Assembly: GCF_019966515.1 (NCBI RefSeq)
Contig: NZ_JAIMIB010000002.1
Span: 248,001-312,000, forward strand
Origin: Roseovarius aestuarii
Lineage (GTDB): Bacteria; Pseudomonadota; Alphaproteobacteria; Rhodobacterales; Rhodobacteraceae
Reading direction: 5' to 3'
Length of the DNA: 64,000 nt
Below, one piece after another: positions 20,499 to 29,269 of this stretch; position 1 is the first letter of the stretch, and each line of letters opens with the position of its first letter. The position numbers were made by a program, and so were the translations under genes. The notes beneath the pieces are model-generated. The model made no database searches and had not been told where the DNA came from. It saw only the letters and a list, made by a program, of their open reading frames with translations.

Positions 20499-21347
20499 TC
20501 AGTCCAGGAACGCTTTTTCGACCACGTATTCTTTGGGCGCAGAATTGGCGCCTTCGCGCAATCCGTAGCCTTCCAGCATCTCTTTCAATTCCAGATTGAA
20601 AGCCAGATTGCCGCAGACCATGGCCCGGTCGTTTTCGGGGCTGAGCGGTGCCACGCCGAGATCGGTAAACGCCTCGCCCGAGCGCATCAGGTCGGTGATC
20701 CGGCCCATCTTGGGGCTGGTCTCACGCGTGGTGGTTGGGTAATAGCGCAGTTTTTTCAGGTTTTCTTCGCCGATCAGTTCCTGCAGCAGCTCGTCCTTGC
20801 GGATGCTTTCAATCAGCTCGGCGCCATAGGTCAGCTCACCCACTTCACGGCAGGTATGGGTGATGATGACCTCATCGTAATCCTCATAGGTCTGCGGGTC
20901 GCGCAGCAGCGAGGCGAAAGGCGCAAAGCCGGTACCTGTGGCAAAGAACCAGATGCGTTTTCCCGGCAGCAGCGCGTCATGCACCAGCGTGCCCACGGGT
21001 TTTGGGCGCAGGATGATCTCGTCACCGGGCTGGATGTGCTGCAAACGGCTGGTCAACGGGCCGTCCTGAACCTTGATCGAATAGAACTCCAGCTCTTCAT
21101 CCCACGAGGGCGAGGCGATGGAATAGGCCCGCAGCAGCGGTTTTTGCTTGCCGGTCTTGGGATCGGGATCGCCCATCAGGCCGATCATCACAAACTCGCC
21201 CGAGCGGAAGCGCAGGCTGGCAGGCCGGGTCACCCGGAAGGAAAACAGCCGGTCCGTCCAGTGTTTCACCTGCGTCACGGTCTGCGCGTCGGGCAGGGTG
21301 GGGACTTTAACAGCCTTGGCTTCGGTCACGTTGATAATCTCGTTCAT
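20499..21347 (-). CDS. fpr: Ferredoxin/flavodoxin-NADP+ reductase
   Basis: 282 residues. The FAD-binding segment is LLRAYSIASPSWDEELEFYS, and the NADP-binding segment is IWFFATGTGFAPFASLLRDP. The C-terminus KEYVVEKAFLD is typical of the bacterial Fpr subclass found in Rhodobacter. It exchanges electrons between NADPH and ferredoxin or flavodoxin. It is the last gene on this strand after the sulfate-assimilation genes, 68 bases from DUF934. A role supplying electrons to the adjacent sulfite reductase, which has no CysJ partner here, is plausible, but Fpr also serves oxidative-stress functions. Confidence 0.92.
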   Translation of the reverse strand: MNEIINVTEAKAVKVPTLPDAQTVTQVKHWTDRLFSFRVTRPASLRFRSGEFVMIGLMGDPDPKTGKQKPLLRAYSIASPSWDEELEFYSIKVQDGPLTSRLQHIQPGDEIILRPKPVGTLVHDALLPGKRIWFFATGTGFAPFASLLRDPQTYEDYDEVIITHTCREVGELTYGAELIESIRKDELLQELIGEENLKKLRYYPTTTRETSPKMGRITDLMRSGEAFTDLGVAPLSPENDRAMVCGNLAFNLELKEMLEGYGLREGANSAPKEYVVEKAFLD

Positions 21348-21415
21348 TACGCATCGCCGGCTCTTTAACCGGCACCTTTCATTAGTCGTGTAAACAAATC
21401 AGGGGAAGGCGGCAA

Positions 21416-21820
21416 TCAGCCGCGCAGGCGGGCCTGATAATTGTGCGCTTGCCAGTCGGCACGCGACAGCCACTGATCTTCGGGCTGCCGGGCGGCCAGC
21501 TCGTCGCTGATTTCGACCTCGTCAAACCCGGCGCGCCGGGCCATGGCGTATTGGTCGGCGATCACATGGCCCCGCGCCCGCAGGCGACCCTTATAACCCA
21601 TCAGCCGCAACTGGCGTGCGATGGTAAAGCCGCGGCCGTCGGCAAAGCTGGGGAAATCCACCCGGATCATCTCGATCTCGGGCAGGCGGCCCAGCAATTC
21701 GTTGGGATCGGCACTGGAGGGCAGGTCAACGCCGTGGCCATCGCGCAGATAGTCAAACGCGGTGATGGGGGTGGTCCAGGTATCGGGGCCAAAGCCCTCG
21801 TCGTTTACGATAACGGTCAT
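21416..21820 (-). CDS. DUF934 family protein of the sulfate-assimilation cluster
   Basis: 134 residues of the DUF934 family, which throughout Proteobacteria sits beside cysH and cysI. Family landmarks are PNELLGRLPEIEMIRVDFPSF, DGRGFTIARQLR and YKGRLRARGHVIADQ. Its biochemical role is not established; genome context marks it as an accessory protein for assimilatory sulfite reduction. The ATG at 21820 has AAGGAG nine bases upstream and overlaps the cysH stop (ATGA, 21817-21820), so translation is coupled. A longer frame to 21871 starts inside cysH and is unlikely. Confidence 0.88.
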   Translation of the reverse strand: MTVIVNDEGFGPDTWTTPITAFDYLRDGHGVDLPSSADPNELLGRLPEIEMIRVDFPSFADGRGFTIARQLRLMGYKGRLRARGHVIADQYAMARRAGFDEVEISDELAARQPEDQWLSRADWQAHNYQARLRG

Positions 21821-22551
21821 GCGTGTTCTCCTTTTCGGATCATTTTGCCGTTTACAAAGTGGATGCCACATTCGGTTTTGTCAGTGTCGCGCCAGCGACC
21901 GGCACGGGGATTTTCGCCGGGCATGACGGGTGAGGTGCAAGGCATGCAGCCGATGGAGGGGTACCCCTTGGCCACCAGCGGGTGACGCGGCAAGTTATTT
22001 TCCTCGATATAGGTGCGGACATCCTCGGGCGCCCAATGGGCCAGCGGGTTGACCTTGATCCGGTGCGTGCCCTCCTCAACCTCGAATAGTTCGAGCGCCG
22101 TGCGGGTGTTGCCCTGATAACGTTTGCGGCCGGTGATCCAGCCATCAAAACTGTGCAATGCCGCCTGCAGGGGCAGGGTTTTGCGCAGATTGCAGCAGGC
22201 GTCAGGATCGCTTTTGTGCAGATCGTTCTTTGGATCCTGCATCCACAGGCTGTTCTGCGACGCGTGCAGAATGCGCAGATCGGTCAGGCCCAGACGCTCG
22301 GCCACATCCTGCTGGTAGACCAGCGTTTCGGTGAACAGAAGCTCGGTGTCGATGAAAATCACCGGCGTATCCCGCTTGAGGACCGACACCATGTGCAACA
22401 GCACAACAGATTCCGCCCCGAAGCTGGAAACCAGCGCCAGCTTACCAGCATATGGGTCTTTGAGCGCCTGGTGCATCACGGAAGTCGCCGAATGATGGCG
22501 ATACCGTTCGTTCAGCGCCCTGACCCGTTCGGTCAGGTCATTCTGCGGCAT
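21817..22551 (-). CDS. cysH: Assimilatory APS/PAPS reductase, iron-sulfur (APS) type
   Basis: 244 residues. The PP-loop region has SSFGAESVVLLHM, and the catalytic C-terminus has ECGIH. Two extra Cys pairs, ACCNLRK near residue 122 and GCMPCTSP near residue 207, make the CC...CXXC pattern that binds a [4Fe-4S] cluster. This marks the subclass that reduces adenylylsulfate (APS) directly rather than PAPS. The reaction makes sulfite, the substrate of the adjacent CysI. The start is taken at 22551, overlapping the cysI stop by 14 bases; an upstream extension to 22818 lies within cysI in another frame. Confidence 0.93.
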   Translation of the reverse strand: MPQNDLTERVRALNERYRHHSATSVMHQALKDPYAGKLALVSSFGAESVVLLHMVSVLKRDTPVIFIDTELLFTETLVYQQDVAERLGLTDLRILHASQNSLWMQDPKNDLHKSDPDACCNLRKTLPLQAALHSFDGWITGRKRYQGNTRTALELFEVEEGTHRIKVNPLAHWAPEDVRTYIEENNLPRHPLVAKGYPSIGCMPCTSPVMPGENPRAGRWRDTDKTECGIHFVNGKMIRKGEHA

Positions 22552-24205
22552 AGGCCTTGTCCTGTTCATAAAGGGCCACCTTGAACGGGTCGAGGCCGAC
22601 ACGGGCATAGGTCTGGGCGAAGGTTTCGTCCGCATCGGCGCGCAGGTCGAGATAGGCGTAAACGATCCGCTCGATTGCGGGCAGGATGTCATCCGCCGAG
22701 AACCCGGGGCCGGTGCGATCGCCGACGCGGGCGTTTTCGGTCGCGTCACCGCCGAGGGTAATCTGGTAGTTTTCCACCCCTGCGCGGTCCAGCCCCAGGA
22801 TGCCGATATGGCCAACATGGTGATGCCCGCAGGCGTTGATGCAGCCCGAGATCTTGATTTTCAGATCGCCGATCTCATGCTCCAGTTTTAACTCGTCGAA
22901 CCGCGTGGCAATTTCCTGCGCAATCGGGATCGACCGGGCGGTCGCCAACGCACAGTAATCCATGCCGGGACAGGCGATGATATCGCTAATCAGACCGATA
23001 TTGGCGGTTGCCAGCCCGTGCTTTTTCAGCACCGCGTGGATCACCGGCAGGTCGGATTTATGCACATGCGGCAGGATCACGTTCTGCTCATGACTGATGC
23101 GTAGCTGATCGTGCCCATATTTCTGAGCCAGATCAGCCATCACGCGCATCTGTTCGGAACTCGCGTCACCGGGTGTCGCGCCATGCGCCTTGAGGCTGAT
23201 CTGCACGATCGCATAACCTTCTGCACGATGCTCGGCCAGGTTGGTATCGGCCCAGGACCGGAAGATCGGGTCGTGCTTATAGGCGGTCTCGAACTCGGCT
23301 ACTGGCGCGTCGCGGAACTCGGGCGCTGCAAAGGCTGCCTTGATCTCTGCAAACAGTTGCTGATCGATACCCGAGAAGCTGGGGCGGATCATCTTGAAAA
23401 TTCGCTCAACCCGCTCTCGGATCTCATCGATACCGTGCTCGTGCACGGTGATCTTGATGCGCGCCTTGTACTTGTTGTCACGACGGCCCAGCAGGTTCCA
23501 GACGCTGACCGTGGCTTCAAGATAAGGCAGCAGGTCTTCTTCGGGCAGGAAGTCGCGCAGCACCTTGCCGATCATCGGGGTACGGCCAAGGCCACCACCG
23601 ACGATGATGCGATAGCCGATCTCGCCGTCCTGTTCGACGATCTGGATGCCGATATCATGTGCCTTGATCACCGCACGGTCGTTCGGGCTGCCGGTAACCG
23701 CGATTTTGAATTTGCGCGGCAGGAACTGGAACTCCGGATGGTCGGTGGACCATTGCCGGATCAGTTCGGCCACGGGGCGCGGATCGGCAATCTCATCGGC
23801 AGCGGCGCCAGCGAAATGGTCGGCGGTCACGTTGCGGATGGTATTGCCGCTGGTCTGGATTGCATGCATCTCGACCTCGGCCAGCGCGTCCAGCATATCT
23901 GGCACATCGCTCAGCTTGGGCCAATTATACTGGATGTTCTGACGGGTGGTGAAATGGCCATAACCCTTGTCCCACTTGTCAGCGATATCCGCCAGTTTGT
24001 GCATCTTGGCGCTGTCGAGCGTGCCATAAGGGATGGCGACACGCAGCATATAAGCATGCAGTTGCAGGTAGAGACCATTCATCAGGCGCAGGGGCTTGAA
24101 CTCATCCTCGGTCAGCGCACCAGAGATACGGCGTTCCACCTGGGCGCGGAACTGCCTGTTGCGCTCTGCCACGAAGGCCGTATCGAATTCGTTGTAGTTA
24201 TACAT
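22538..24205 (-). CDS. cysI: Sulfite (or nitrite) reductase hemoprotein
   Basis: 555 residues. Two homologous ferredoxin-like halves are present. The siroheme/[4Fe-4S] ligands are CPGMDYC near residues 411-417 and CINAC near 454-458, followed by GHHHVGHIGILG. Substrate-binding Arg/Lys-rich segments include TRQNIQYNWP and TGSPNDRAVIKAHD. It reduces sulfite to sulfide with six electrons. No flavoprotein partner CysJ is encoded here; the electron donor may be ferredoxin, reduced through the nearby Fpr. Flanking cobA-type SUMT supplies the siroheme precursor. Nitrite reductase activity is an alternative, but cysH coupling favours sulfite. The stop of DUF2849 overlaps its start by eight bases. Confidence 0.93.
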   Translation of the reverse strand: MYNYNEFDTAFVAERNRQFRAQVERRISGALTEDEFKPLRLMNGLYLQLHAYMLRVAIPYGTLDSAKMHKLADIADKWDKGYGHFTTRQNIQYNWPKLSDVPDMLDALAEVEMHAIQTSGNTIRNVTADHFAGAAADEIADPRPVAELIRQWSTDHPEFQFLPRKFKIAVTGSPNDRAVIKAHDIGIQIVEQDGEIGYRIIVGGGLGRTPMIGKVLRDFLPEEDLLPYLEATVSVWNLLGRRDNKYKARIKITVHEHGIDEIRERVERIFKMIRPSFSGIDQQLFAEIKAAFAAPEFRDAPVAEFETAYKHDPIFRSWADTNLAEHRAEGYAIVQISLKAHGATPGDASSEQMRVMADLAQKYGHDQLRISHEQNVILPHVHKSDLPVIHAVLKKHGLATANIGLISDIIACPGMDYCALATARSIPIAQEIATRFDELKLEHEIGDLKIKISGCINACGHHHVGHIGILGLDRAGVENYQITLGGDATENARVGDRTGPGFSADDILPAIERIVYAYLDLRADADETFAQTYARVGLDPFKVALYEQDKAYAAE

Positions 24206-24506
24206 TGTTCAGCTCCGCTTTTTTGCCGTGGTTGTAGTTCGAGGGGCCGGTGCGGCGAAAATCCTCGCGGAAATGGGTGGGTTCGGGGCCGTTTTCGCTT
24301 AGTGCGACATCGGCCAGATATGCACCAACGACCAGTTCGGGCTGACCTTCGGCCTGCAGCAGGCGCAGCCCGGCATGGTCTTCCTCGGTCATTACCTCGG
24401 CCTCGCTCAGCCGGCGGGTCCAGGTGTCATCAGTGGTCAGGTAAACCACATCGCCTTCGATCAGGGCGTTGGCGGTCACGACTTTGGGGGTGAATTCACG
24501 GGGCAT
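24198..24506 (-). CDS. DUF2849 family protein of the sulfate-assimilation cluster
   Basis: 102 residues of DUF2849, seen almost only in alphaproteobacterial cys clusters between the siroheme methyltransferase and cysI. Landmarks are TPKVVTANALIEGDVVYL, WTRRLSEAEV and PTHFREDFRRTGPSNYNHG near the C-terminus. Function is not established. The ATG at 24506 lies one base after the cobA stop and its own stop overlaps cysI by eight bases, so it is tightly embedded in the operon. A longer frame to 24677 runs back into cobA and is rejected. Confidence 0.88.
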   Translation of the reverse strand: MPREFTPKVVTANALIEGDVVYLTTDDTWTRRLSEAEVMTEEDHAGLRLLQAEGQPELVVGAYLADVALSENGPEPTHFREDFRRTGPSNYNHGKKAELNNV

Positions 24507-24507
24507 G

Positions 24508-25314
24508 TCAGGCAAGCTCCTGTTGCGAAAAATCAATGAGGGTGGTCCGGACTGCGCGCGGAGCGAGCCCGTAAAACATGAGTGCGGGGCCGTCAAAACC
24601 GGCGGCTCCCAGGTCGACGGGCAGGGCATCCAGCGTTGTCGCCAGAATGCGCTGATCTGGGCGGCTGGCATTTTCAACCACCGTCACCGGCGTCGCGCGG
24701 TCAGCGCCGTGCATGATCAGGCGGCCCTGAATGAAACGGGCGGATTTCTTGCCCATATAGATCGCCGCAACCTCACCGGGACGCGCCAGCGCGACCCAGT
24801 CATGATCAGCGAAGCCTTTCATGTCGTGACCGGTCAGCAGCCGGACTGAGGCGTTGCGTCCGCGTTTTGTCAGGCTCTGGCCGATGGCCGCGACACTGGC
24901 TGATGCGGCGGTGATGCCGGGAATAACGCTCCAGCTGATATCAGCGGCTTTGACGGCCTCGATCTCTTCATCAAGGCGGCCAAAGACAGTTGGATCGCCA
25001 CCTTTGAGACGAACGACGCGCGCGCCCGCAATCGCATGTTCGACGATCAGCGCATTGATATCGTCCTGATGTGCCGACGGACCGAAGCCTTTCTTGCCAA
25101 CATTGATCAACACGGCTTGGGCACCGGTCAGTTCAAGAACTTCGTCGCTGACCAGACGGTCATGGATCACGATATCCGATGCCGCCAGCGCGTTTGCGGC
25201 TTTGAGCGTCAGCAGTTCCGGGTCGCCGGGACCCGCGCCAACAAACGTAACAGAACCCACGCCGTAGGACGGAGGTGGCGTATCTGCGTTCGTTTTGTTT
25301 CCGGGCCGTTTCAT
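24508..25314 (-). CDS. cobA: Uroporphyrinogen-III C-methyltransferase (SUMT)
   Basis: 268 residues containing only the SAM-dependent methyltransferase module of CysG; the precorrin-2 dehydrogenase/ferrochelatase part is absent. Motifs are VTFVGAGPGDPELLTLKA, IVIHDRLVSDEVLELTG, VRLKGGDPTVFGR, VIPGITAASA and the glycine-rich GLAPR near the end. It makes precorrin-2, the precursor of the siroheme that CysI needs. It is the promoter-proximal gene of the cys cluster, facing the Lrp-type regulator across a 142-base region that holds palindromes over its promoter. The name cysG is also used for this gene in annotations. Confidence 0.93.
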   Translation of the reverse strand: MKRPGNKTNADTPPPSYGVGSVTFVGAGPGDPELLTLKAANALAASDIVIHDRLVSDEVLELTGAQAVLINVGKKGFGPSAHQDDINALIVEHAIAGARVVRLKGGDPTVFGRLDEEIEAVKAADISWSVIPGITAASASVAAIGQSLTKRGRNASVRLLTGHDMKGFADHDWVALARPGEVAAIYMGKKSARFIQGRLIMHGADRATPVTVVENASRPDQRILATTLDALPVDLGAAGFDGPALMFYGLAPRAVRTTLIDFSQQELA

Positions 25315-25342
25315 CAGGATATTTCCAGAAGCGATTGACTAG

Positions 25343-25363
25343 TCCTTATATAGGAAATATTCC
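25343..25363 (-). promoter_or_regulatory. Overlapping palindromes over the probable cobA promoter
   Basis: TCCT-TATAT-AGGA (25343-25355) and GGAA-ATA-TTCC (25353-25363) overlap each other. On the minus strand the TATATA core is a good -10 box about 30 bases before the cobA start, so a protein bound here would control the cluster. The divergent Lrp/AsnC gene is the obvious candidate. Confidence 0.5.
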
Positions 25364-25456
25364 CGGTATTGCGCCAGATGGAGCGCTGAATAAGGACGTA
25401 TGTTCTTTGAGCTTCGCCTGTGTTAAGCTTTGTTCCGAAAATGAGGAAAATGCAGA

Positions 25457-25918
25457 ATGTCGATCCGTATAGATGATCTAGACCGAAAAATCCTTGTGCA
25501 GTTGCAGCAGGATGCCGGTCGGTCGTTGGATGATATTGCCAAGCTGGTGGGGAGTTCAAAGACACCTGTCTGGAATCGGATTCGCAAAATGCGCGAGGCC
25601 GGCGTGATCAAGCAGCAGACTTTGTTGCTGGACGCAGACGCCCTTGGGTTCGAGGCCTGTTTTTTCGTGCTGATCCGCACATCGGAACATGATGCGGGCT
25701 GGCAGAAAACCTTTTTAAAGGCGCTGCGTGATCGACCGGAAGTGCAGGAAGCGCACCGGTTGGCGGGGGATATCGACTATATCCTCAAGGTGCGCGTGGC
25801 CAATGCACGCGCCTACGATGCTTTCTATCAGGCGCTGATTTCCGAGGTTAAGGTGCACAACGTGACGGCGCTTTTGTCGATGGAAGAAATCAAATCGACG
25901 ACAATGCTACCGCTCTGA
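25457..25918 (+). CDS. Lrp/AsnC family transcriptional regulator
   Basis: 153 residues. The N-terminal winged helix-turn-helix is typical: IRIDDLDRKILVQLQQDAGRSLDDIA then SSKTPVWNRIRKMREAGVI. The C-terminal RAM/ligand-binding domain follows, with VQEAHRLAGDIDYILKVRVANARAYDAFYQ. Start ATG at 25457. It is divergent from the cys cluster, and local regulation of that cluster by this protein is the natural inference; its effector would then be a sulfur compound or amino acid such as cysteine. That is not shown by the sequence alone. Confidence 0.92.
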   Translation: MSIRIDDLDRKILVQLQQDAGRSLDDIAKLVGSSKTPVWNRIRKMREAGVIKQQTLLLDADALGFEACFFVLIRTSEHDAGWQKTFLKALRDRPEVQEAHRLAGDIDYILKVRVANARAYDAFYQALISEVKVHNVTALLSMEEIKSTTMLPL

Positions 25919-26078
25919 AGGGTCGCAGCGATCGACGCGACCTTTGGGAGACGCCTGCGAACCGACACCCGTACCTTAGAGTAAAATTCTCGACCTGGAT
26001 TAATCGCGCTGCTAGCGTGGCGCGAACAAAAATCGCTTGTCCGGTCAATGGCACAAGCATCCTGGATTGAGTAAGAGC

Positions 26079-27404
26079 ATGAATAATTCCGCAACATCCG
26101 AAACCATGCCGAAAGGTTTGATGGCCGCCGCACGATGGGCTGCCGAACGGACACCTGAGAACCGCAACCGTGCTGTCGATTTCTATCGCGCCGTTGCGAT
26201 CATGTTCGTCGTGCTGGGCCACTGGTTGCTGGTGGCCGCAGTGATGCGCAATGGCAAAGTTGACTTGGCAATCCTTCTGGCCGAACAGCGCTGGACGCAA
26301 TATGCCACCTGGCTCTTTCAGGTGATGCCGGTGTTCTTCTTCGTCGGTGGGTTTTCCAACAGTCTCTCGTGGGCGTCCGCGCAACGCGATGCGGAAAAAA
26401 CACGGGTCTGGGCCGCGACGCGCCTGACGCGCCTGTTGAAGCCGACGGTGCCACTGGTGCTGGTTTGGGCAGTTCTTGCATTCATTGCGCACAAAATTGG
26501 CGTTTCGCCCGATCTGATCGCGGCGGCGTCGCAGGCGGCGCTGGTGCCGATCTGGTTCCTTGCGGTCTACATCATGATAACGATGGTTGTACCAGTAACC
26601 GCTGCTCTTTGGGATCGTATTGGCATTGTGTCAGTGGTCTTGCTGGCCTTGGGTGCGATCGCGGTCGACACGATTGCCTTCCGTTATGATCAGCAATGGC
26701 TGCGCTGGTCAAATTACGGGTTTGTCTGGCTTGCGGTACATCAGTTCGGATATTGGTGGCGCGTAACGGCGCGGCCAAAGACCTGGGCACTGGCGCTGAT
26801 CGCACTGGGTGTTGTGTGGCTTTACGTGTTGATCGCGCAGCTGGGCTTTCCGGTCGGGATGGTCAGCGTTCCGGGCGAAGAGATATCAAATACGCGGCCG
26901 CCAACCACCGCGATGCTGGCGATTGGCTCAACGCAGATCGGTTTGATTATTCTGCTGACAGAGCCGGTGTCGAAATGGCTGAAAAACACGCGGCCTTGGG
27001 CGTGGGTTATCATGCTGAATCAAATGATTATGTCGGTCTATTTGTGGCACATCACTGCAATGATCGGCGTGATCGGTGTTGCCGTCTGGGCTGGTGGCGT
27101 TGGTCTTGAACTGGCGCCGGGAAGTGGGCTCTGGTGGGCTTTGCGGCCGATCTGGGTGGGGTTATATGTGTTGCTGCTAATCCCGCTGGTTTTGATTTTC
27201 CTGCGGTTCGAGGCGGGAAGCCGCGCGGTAAGCGAGAAATTGCCCGGACCCTTGCAAGCCCTTTTGGGTGCGCTGGTCACCTGTGCCGGTCTGGTGATGA
27301 TGGCGCTGAGCGGTATTGGCGCGGACAATCCGCTGGGTGTGAACTGGATTGCGGTCGGGCTAGTTGTCGCGGGCGTCGGTCTAGCGACGCGGAGGATCTG
27401 GTAA
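26079..27404 (+). CDS. Acyltransferase family 3 membrane protein
   Basis: 441 residues with ten or so membrane helices. The opening RNRAVDFYRAVAIMFVVLGHW has the conserved Arg and His of the acyltransferase-3 (OafA-like) family, followed by FQVMPVFFFVGGFSNSLSW. Such proteins acetylate or succinylate sugars of lipopolysaccharide, exopolysaccharide or peptidoglycan on the membrane. No polysaccharide genes are adjacent. The ATG at 26079 is chosen; a TTG at 26037 is possible but unsupported. The ribosome-binding site is weak. Substrate unknown. Confidence 0.85.
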   Translation: MNNSATSETMPKGLMAAARWAAERTPENRNRAVDFYRAVAIMFVVLGHWLLVAAVMRNGKVDLAILLAEQRWTQYATWLFQVMPVFFFVGGFSNSLSWASAQRDAEKTRVWAATRLTRLLKPTVPLVLVWAVLAFIAHKIGVSPDLIAAASQAALVPIWFLAVYIMITMVVPVTAALWDRIGIVSVVLLALGAIAVDTIAFRYDQQWLRWSNYGFVWLAVHQFGYWWRVTARPKTWALALIALGVVWLYVLIAQLGFPVGMVSVPGEEISNTRPPTTAMLAIGSTQIGLIILLTEPVSKWLKNTRPWAWVIMLNQMIMSVYLWHITAMIGVIGVAVWAGGVGLELAPGSGLWWALRPIWVGLYVLLLIPLVLIFLRFEAGSRAVSEKLPGPLQALLGALVTCAGLVMMALSGIGADNPLGVNWIAVGLVVAGVGLATRRIW

Positions 27405-27459
27405 CACCGTCGTGGCGCAGGTTCGACGCGCGCTGCCGCGGTGTCTTTGCAAAAAAACG

Positions 27460-28212
27460 TTAGGCGCTTTCTTCCAGCGCATTGATGATCGGTGAGAAAT
27501 CGCTCTGCTTTAGGCTCGCACCGCCCACAAGTGCGCCGTCGACATTGTCCGTGGCAAAGATCTCGGCAGCGTTTCCGGGTTTGACCGAACCGCCATAGAG
27601 CAGGGGGATGCCATCGCCGATCTCGGGGCCGAAACGGGCGATCAGGCTTTGCCGGATGAAGTCATGCACCTCATCGATCTGCTCGACCGTGGGTGTCAGG
27701 CCGGTGCCGATGGCCCAGATCGGTTCATAAGCGATCACCGTGTTCCCGGCGTTGGTAGCATCGGGGATCGAACTGGCCAGTTGGCCGGCGATGATATCAA
27801 GCGTGTTGGCGGCCTCGCGTTCTGCCAGGCTTTCACCCATGCAGATCACCGCGATCAGATTTGCCGCATGGGCAGCGCGCGCTTTTGCGCGGACGAGATC
27901 ACTGGACTCTTCATGGTTTTCACGCCGTTCCGAATGACCAAGGATCACATGGCTGGCCCCGGCATCGGCCAGCATCGCAGCCGAGATGTCGCCGGTATGG
28001 GCACCTGAAACTTCCGCATGGCAATCTTGCCCGCCAATGCTGATCGCCGAGCCTTCCGCCAGTATCGCCGCTTCGCGCAGCAGGGTGGCAGGCGGACATA
28101 TGAGGATATTGACGGATGGATCGGCATGTGCCGAAATCACCGCCTGTAGTTCCAAGAGCGCGGCGCGCGTGCCGTTCATCTTCCAGTTTCCGGCGGCGAG
28201 CTTGCGTCTCAT
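27460..28212 (-). CDS. tpiA: Triosephosphate isomerase
   Basis: 250 residues. Catalytic residues are in place: NWKMNG with the Lys near the N-terminus, ILGHSERRE with the His, and VIAYEPIWAIGTG with the Glu. GLLYGGSVKPGNAAEIF-type phosphate-binding sequence is near the end. It interconverts dihydroxyacetone phosphate and glyceraldehyde-3-phosphate. It converges with the acyltransferase gene across 55 bases, where ACACCG/CGGTGT arms could form a weak terminator, and is divergent from the 2OG oxygenase gene. Confidence 0.97.
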   Translation of the reverse strand: MRRKLAAGNWKMNGTRAALLELQAVISAHADPSVNILICPPATLLREAAILAEGSAISIGGQDCHAEVSGAHTGDISAAMLADAGASHVILGHSERRENHEESSDLVRAKARAAHAANLIAVICMGESLAEREAANTLDIIAGQLASSIPDATNAGNTVIAYEPIWAIGTGLTPTVEQIDEVHDFIRQSLIARFGPEIGDGIPLLYGGSVKPGNAAEIFATDNVDGALVGGASLKQSDFSPIINALEESA

Positions 28213-28336
28213 CTATATGAACCTTCGGTAAGAACTATTGAGCGTTTTTTCGCGAAGCGATGCCTTAAGTCAAGTCAGAGTTGCAATCACTGCCCTGTGG
28301 GATAGAAGGCCAATTATTGGAAAATGGAGGTTTGTC

Positions 28337-29257
28337 ATGATCCCCGAAATTGACCTGGTCCTGCTTCAGGAGAAACAAGAGAGTGAAATTGATAAATTGC
28401 GGCAAGGTATTGAAGATGTTGGATTTATAACCTTAAGGAATACATCCATTTCGCGGCGGGAGGTTGAAGATGTGCTTGCAGCATATCGCTGCTTTTTTCG
28501 CTTGCCGGACGCGTTGAAAGAGCATGTCGACATGGCCCTTTCAGGGTCAAATCGCGGGTGGGGGGCGTCCGGGTCCGAACAGGTCGATCCTGCCGCAAAT
28601 CCGGATTACAAGCAGGTGTTTGACTGTGGTTTCGAGTTGCCCGACGATGATCCGCTTAGGCGGTCGGGGCTGGGCGTCTACGCGCCCAATCTGTGGCCCG
28701 AAAACATGCCCGGATTTCGGGAAGAGATTGTCAAATACTATGGCAAGGCGATGGATGTCTCAAAGCAGATCCTGCGCGAAATCGCAGCCCAGATCGGGCA
28801 GAACAGCAGTTACTTTGATGATAAATTCGATCGCCCGATGGCTTTGTTGCGCGGGAATTATTATCCGCAGCGCCCTGAATGGGCCGGGGACAAGGATTTC
28901 GGCATCGCCACACATACGGATTATGGATGTCTGACCTTGCTCGCGACGGACGGCACGCCGGGGCTGGAGGTGCGCAGGCGTGGCGGCGGTTGGATTCCCG
29001 TCTCGGCAGAACCGGGCGTGTTCATCGTGAACTTTGGCGAGATGCTGCAGATGTGGACCGGCGGCAAGGTGCGGGCAACGCCGCATCGGGTGAAAGGCAC
29101 GGATCAGGAGCGCGTGTCGATCCCGATGTTCTTTAATCCCAATTACGACACCAACGTGGCGGCTGAAGGGTCAGGTGAAAACGTGCTGGCCGGAGAGCAT
29201 TTAAGCAAGCGTTACGATGAAACCTATATCCACCTGAAAACGCTGGAACCTCAATAG
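28337..29257 (+). CDS. 2-oxoglutarate/Fe(II)-dependent oxygenase (isopenicillin N synthase-like)
   Basis: 306 residues. The fold is that of the isopenicillin-N-synthase family: an N-terminal DIOX_N-like part (IDLVLLQ, IEDVGFITLRN) and a C-terminal jelly roll with the iron ligands HTDYG and HRVKG and the 2-oxoglutarate-binding Arg in QERVSIPMFFNP. Substrate unknown; relatives include plant-type and ethylene-forming-like oxidases. The ATG at 28337 has a strong GGAGG six bases upstream; the frame opens earlier at 28238 but that part has no family match. It stands alone between tpiA and the Fe-S assembly genes. Confidence 0.88.
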   Translation: MIPEIDLVLLQEKQESEIDKLRQGIEDVGFITLRNTSISRREVEDVLAAYRCFFRLPDALKEHVDMALSGSNRGWGASGSEQVDPAANPDYKQVFDCGFELPDDDPLRRSGLGVYAPNLWPENMPGFREEIVKYYGKAMDVSKQILREIAAQIGQNSSYFDDKFDRPMALLRGNYYPQRPEWAGDKDFGIATHTDYGCLTLLATDGTPGLEVRRRGGGWIPVSAEPGVFIVNFGEMLQMWTGGKVRATPHRVKGTDQERVSIPMFFNPNYDTNVAAEGSGENVLAGEHLSKRYDETYIHLKTLEPQ

Positions 29258-29269
29258 GCTGCCATCAGG

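Noticed and set aside
23111..24493. 460-codon open frame antisense to cysI
   Set aside because: Lies over conserved cysI and DUF2849 and resembles no protein.
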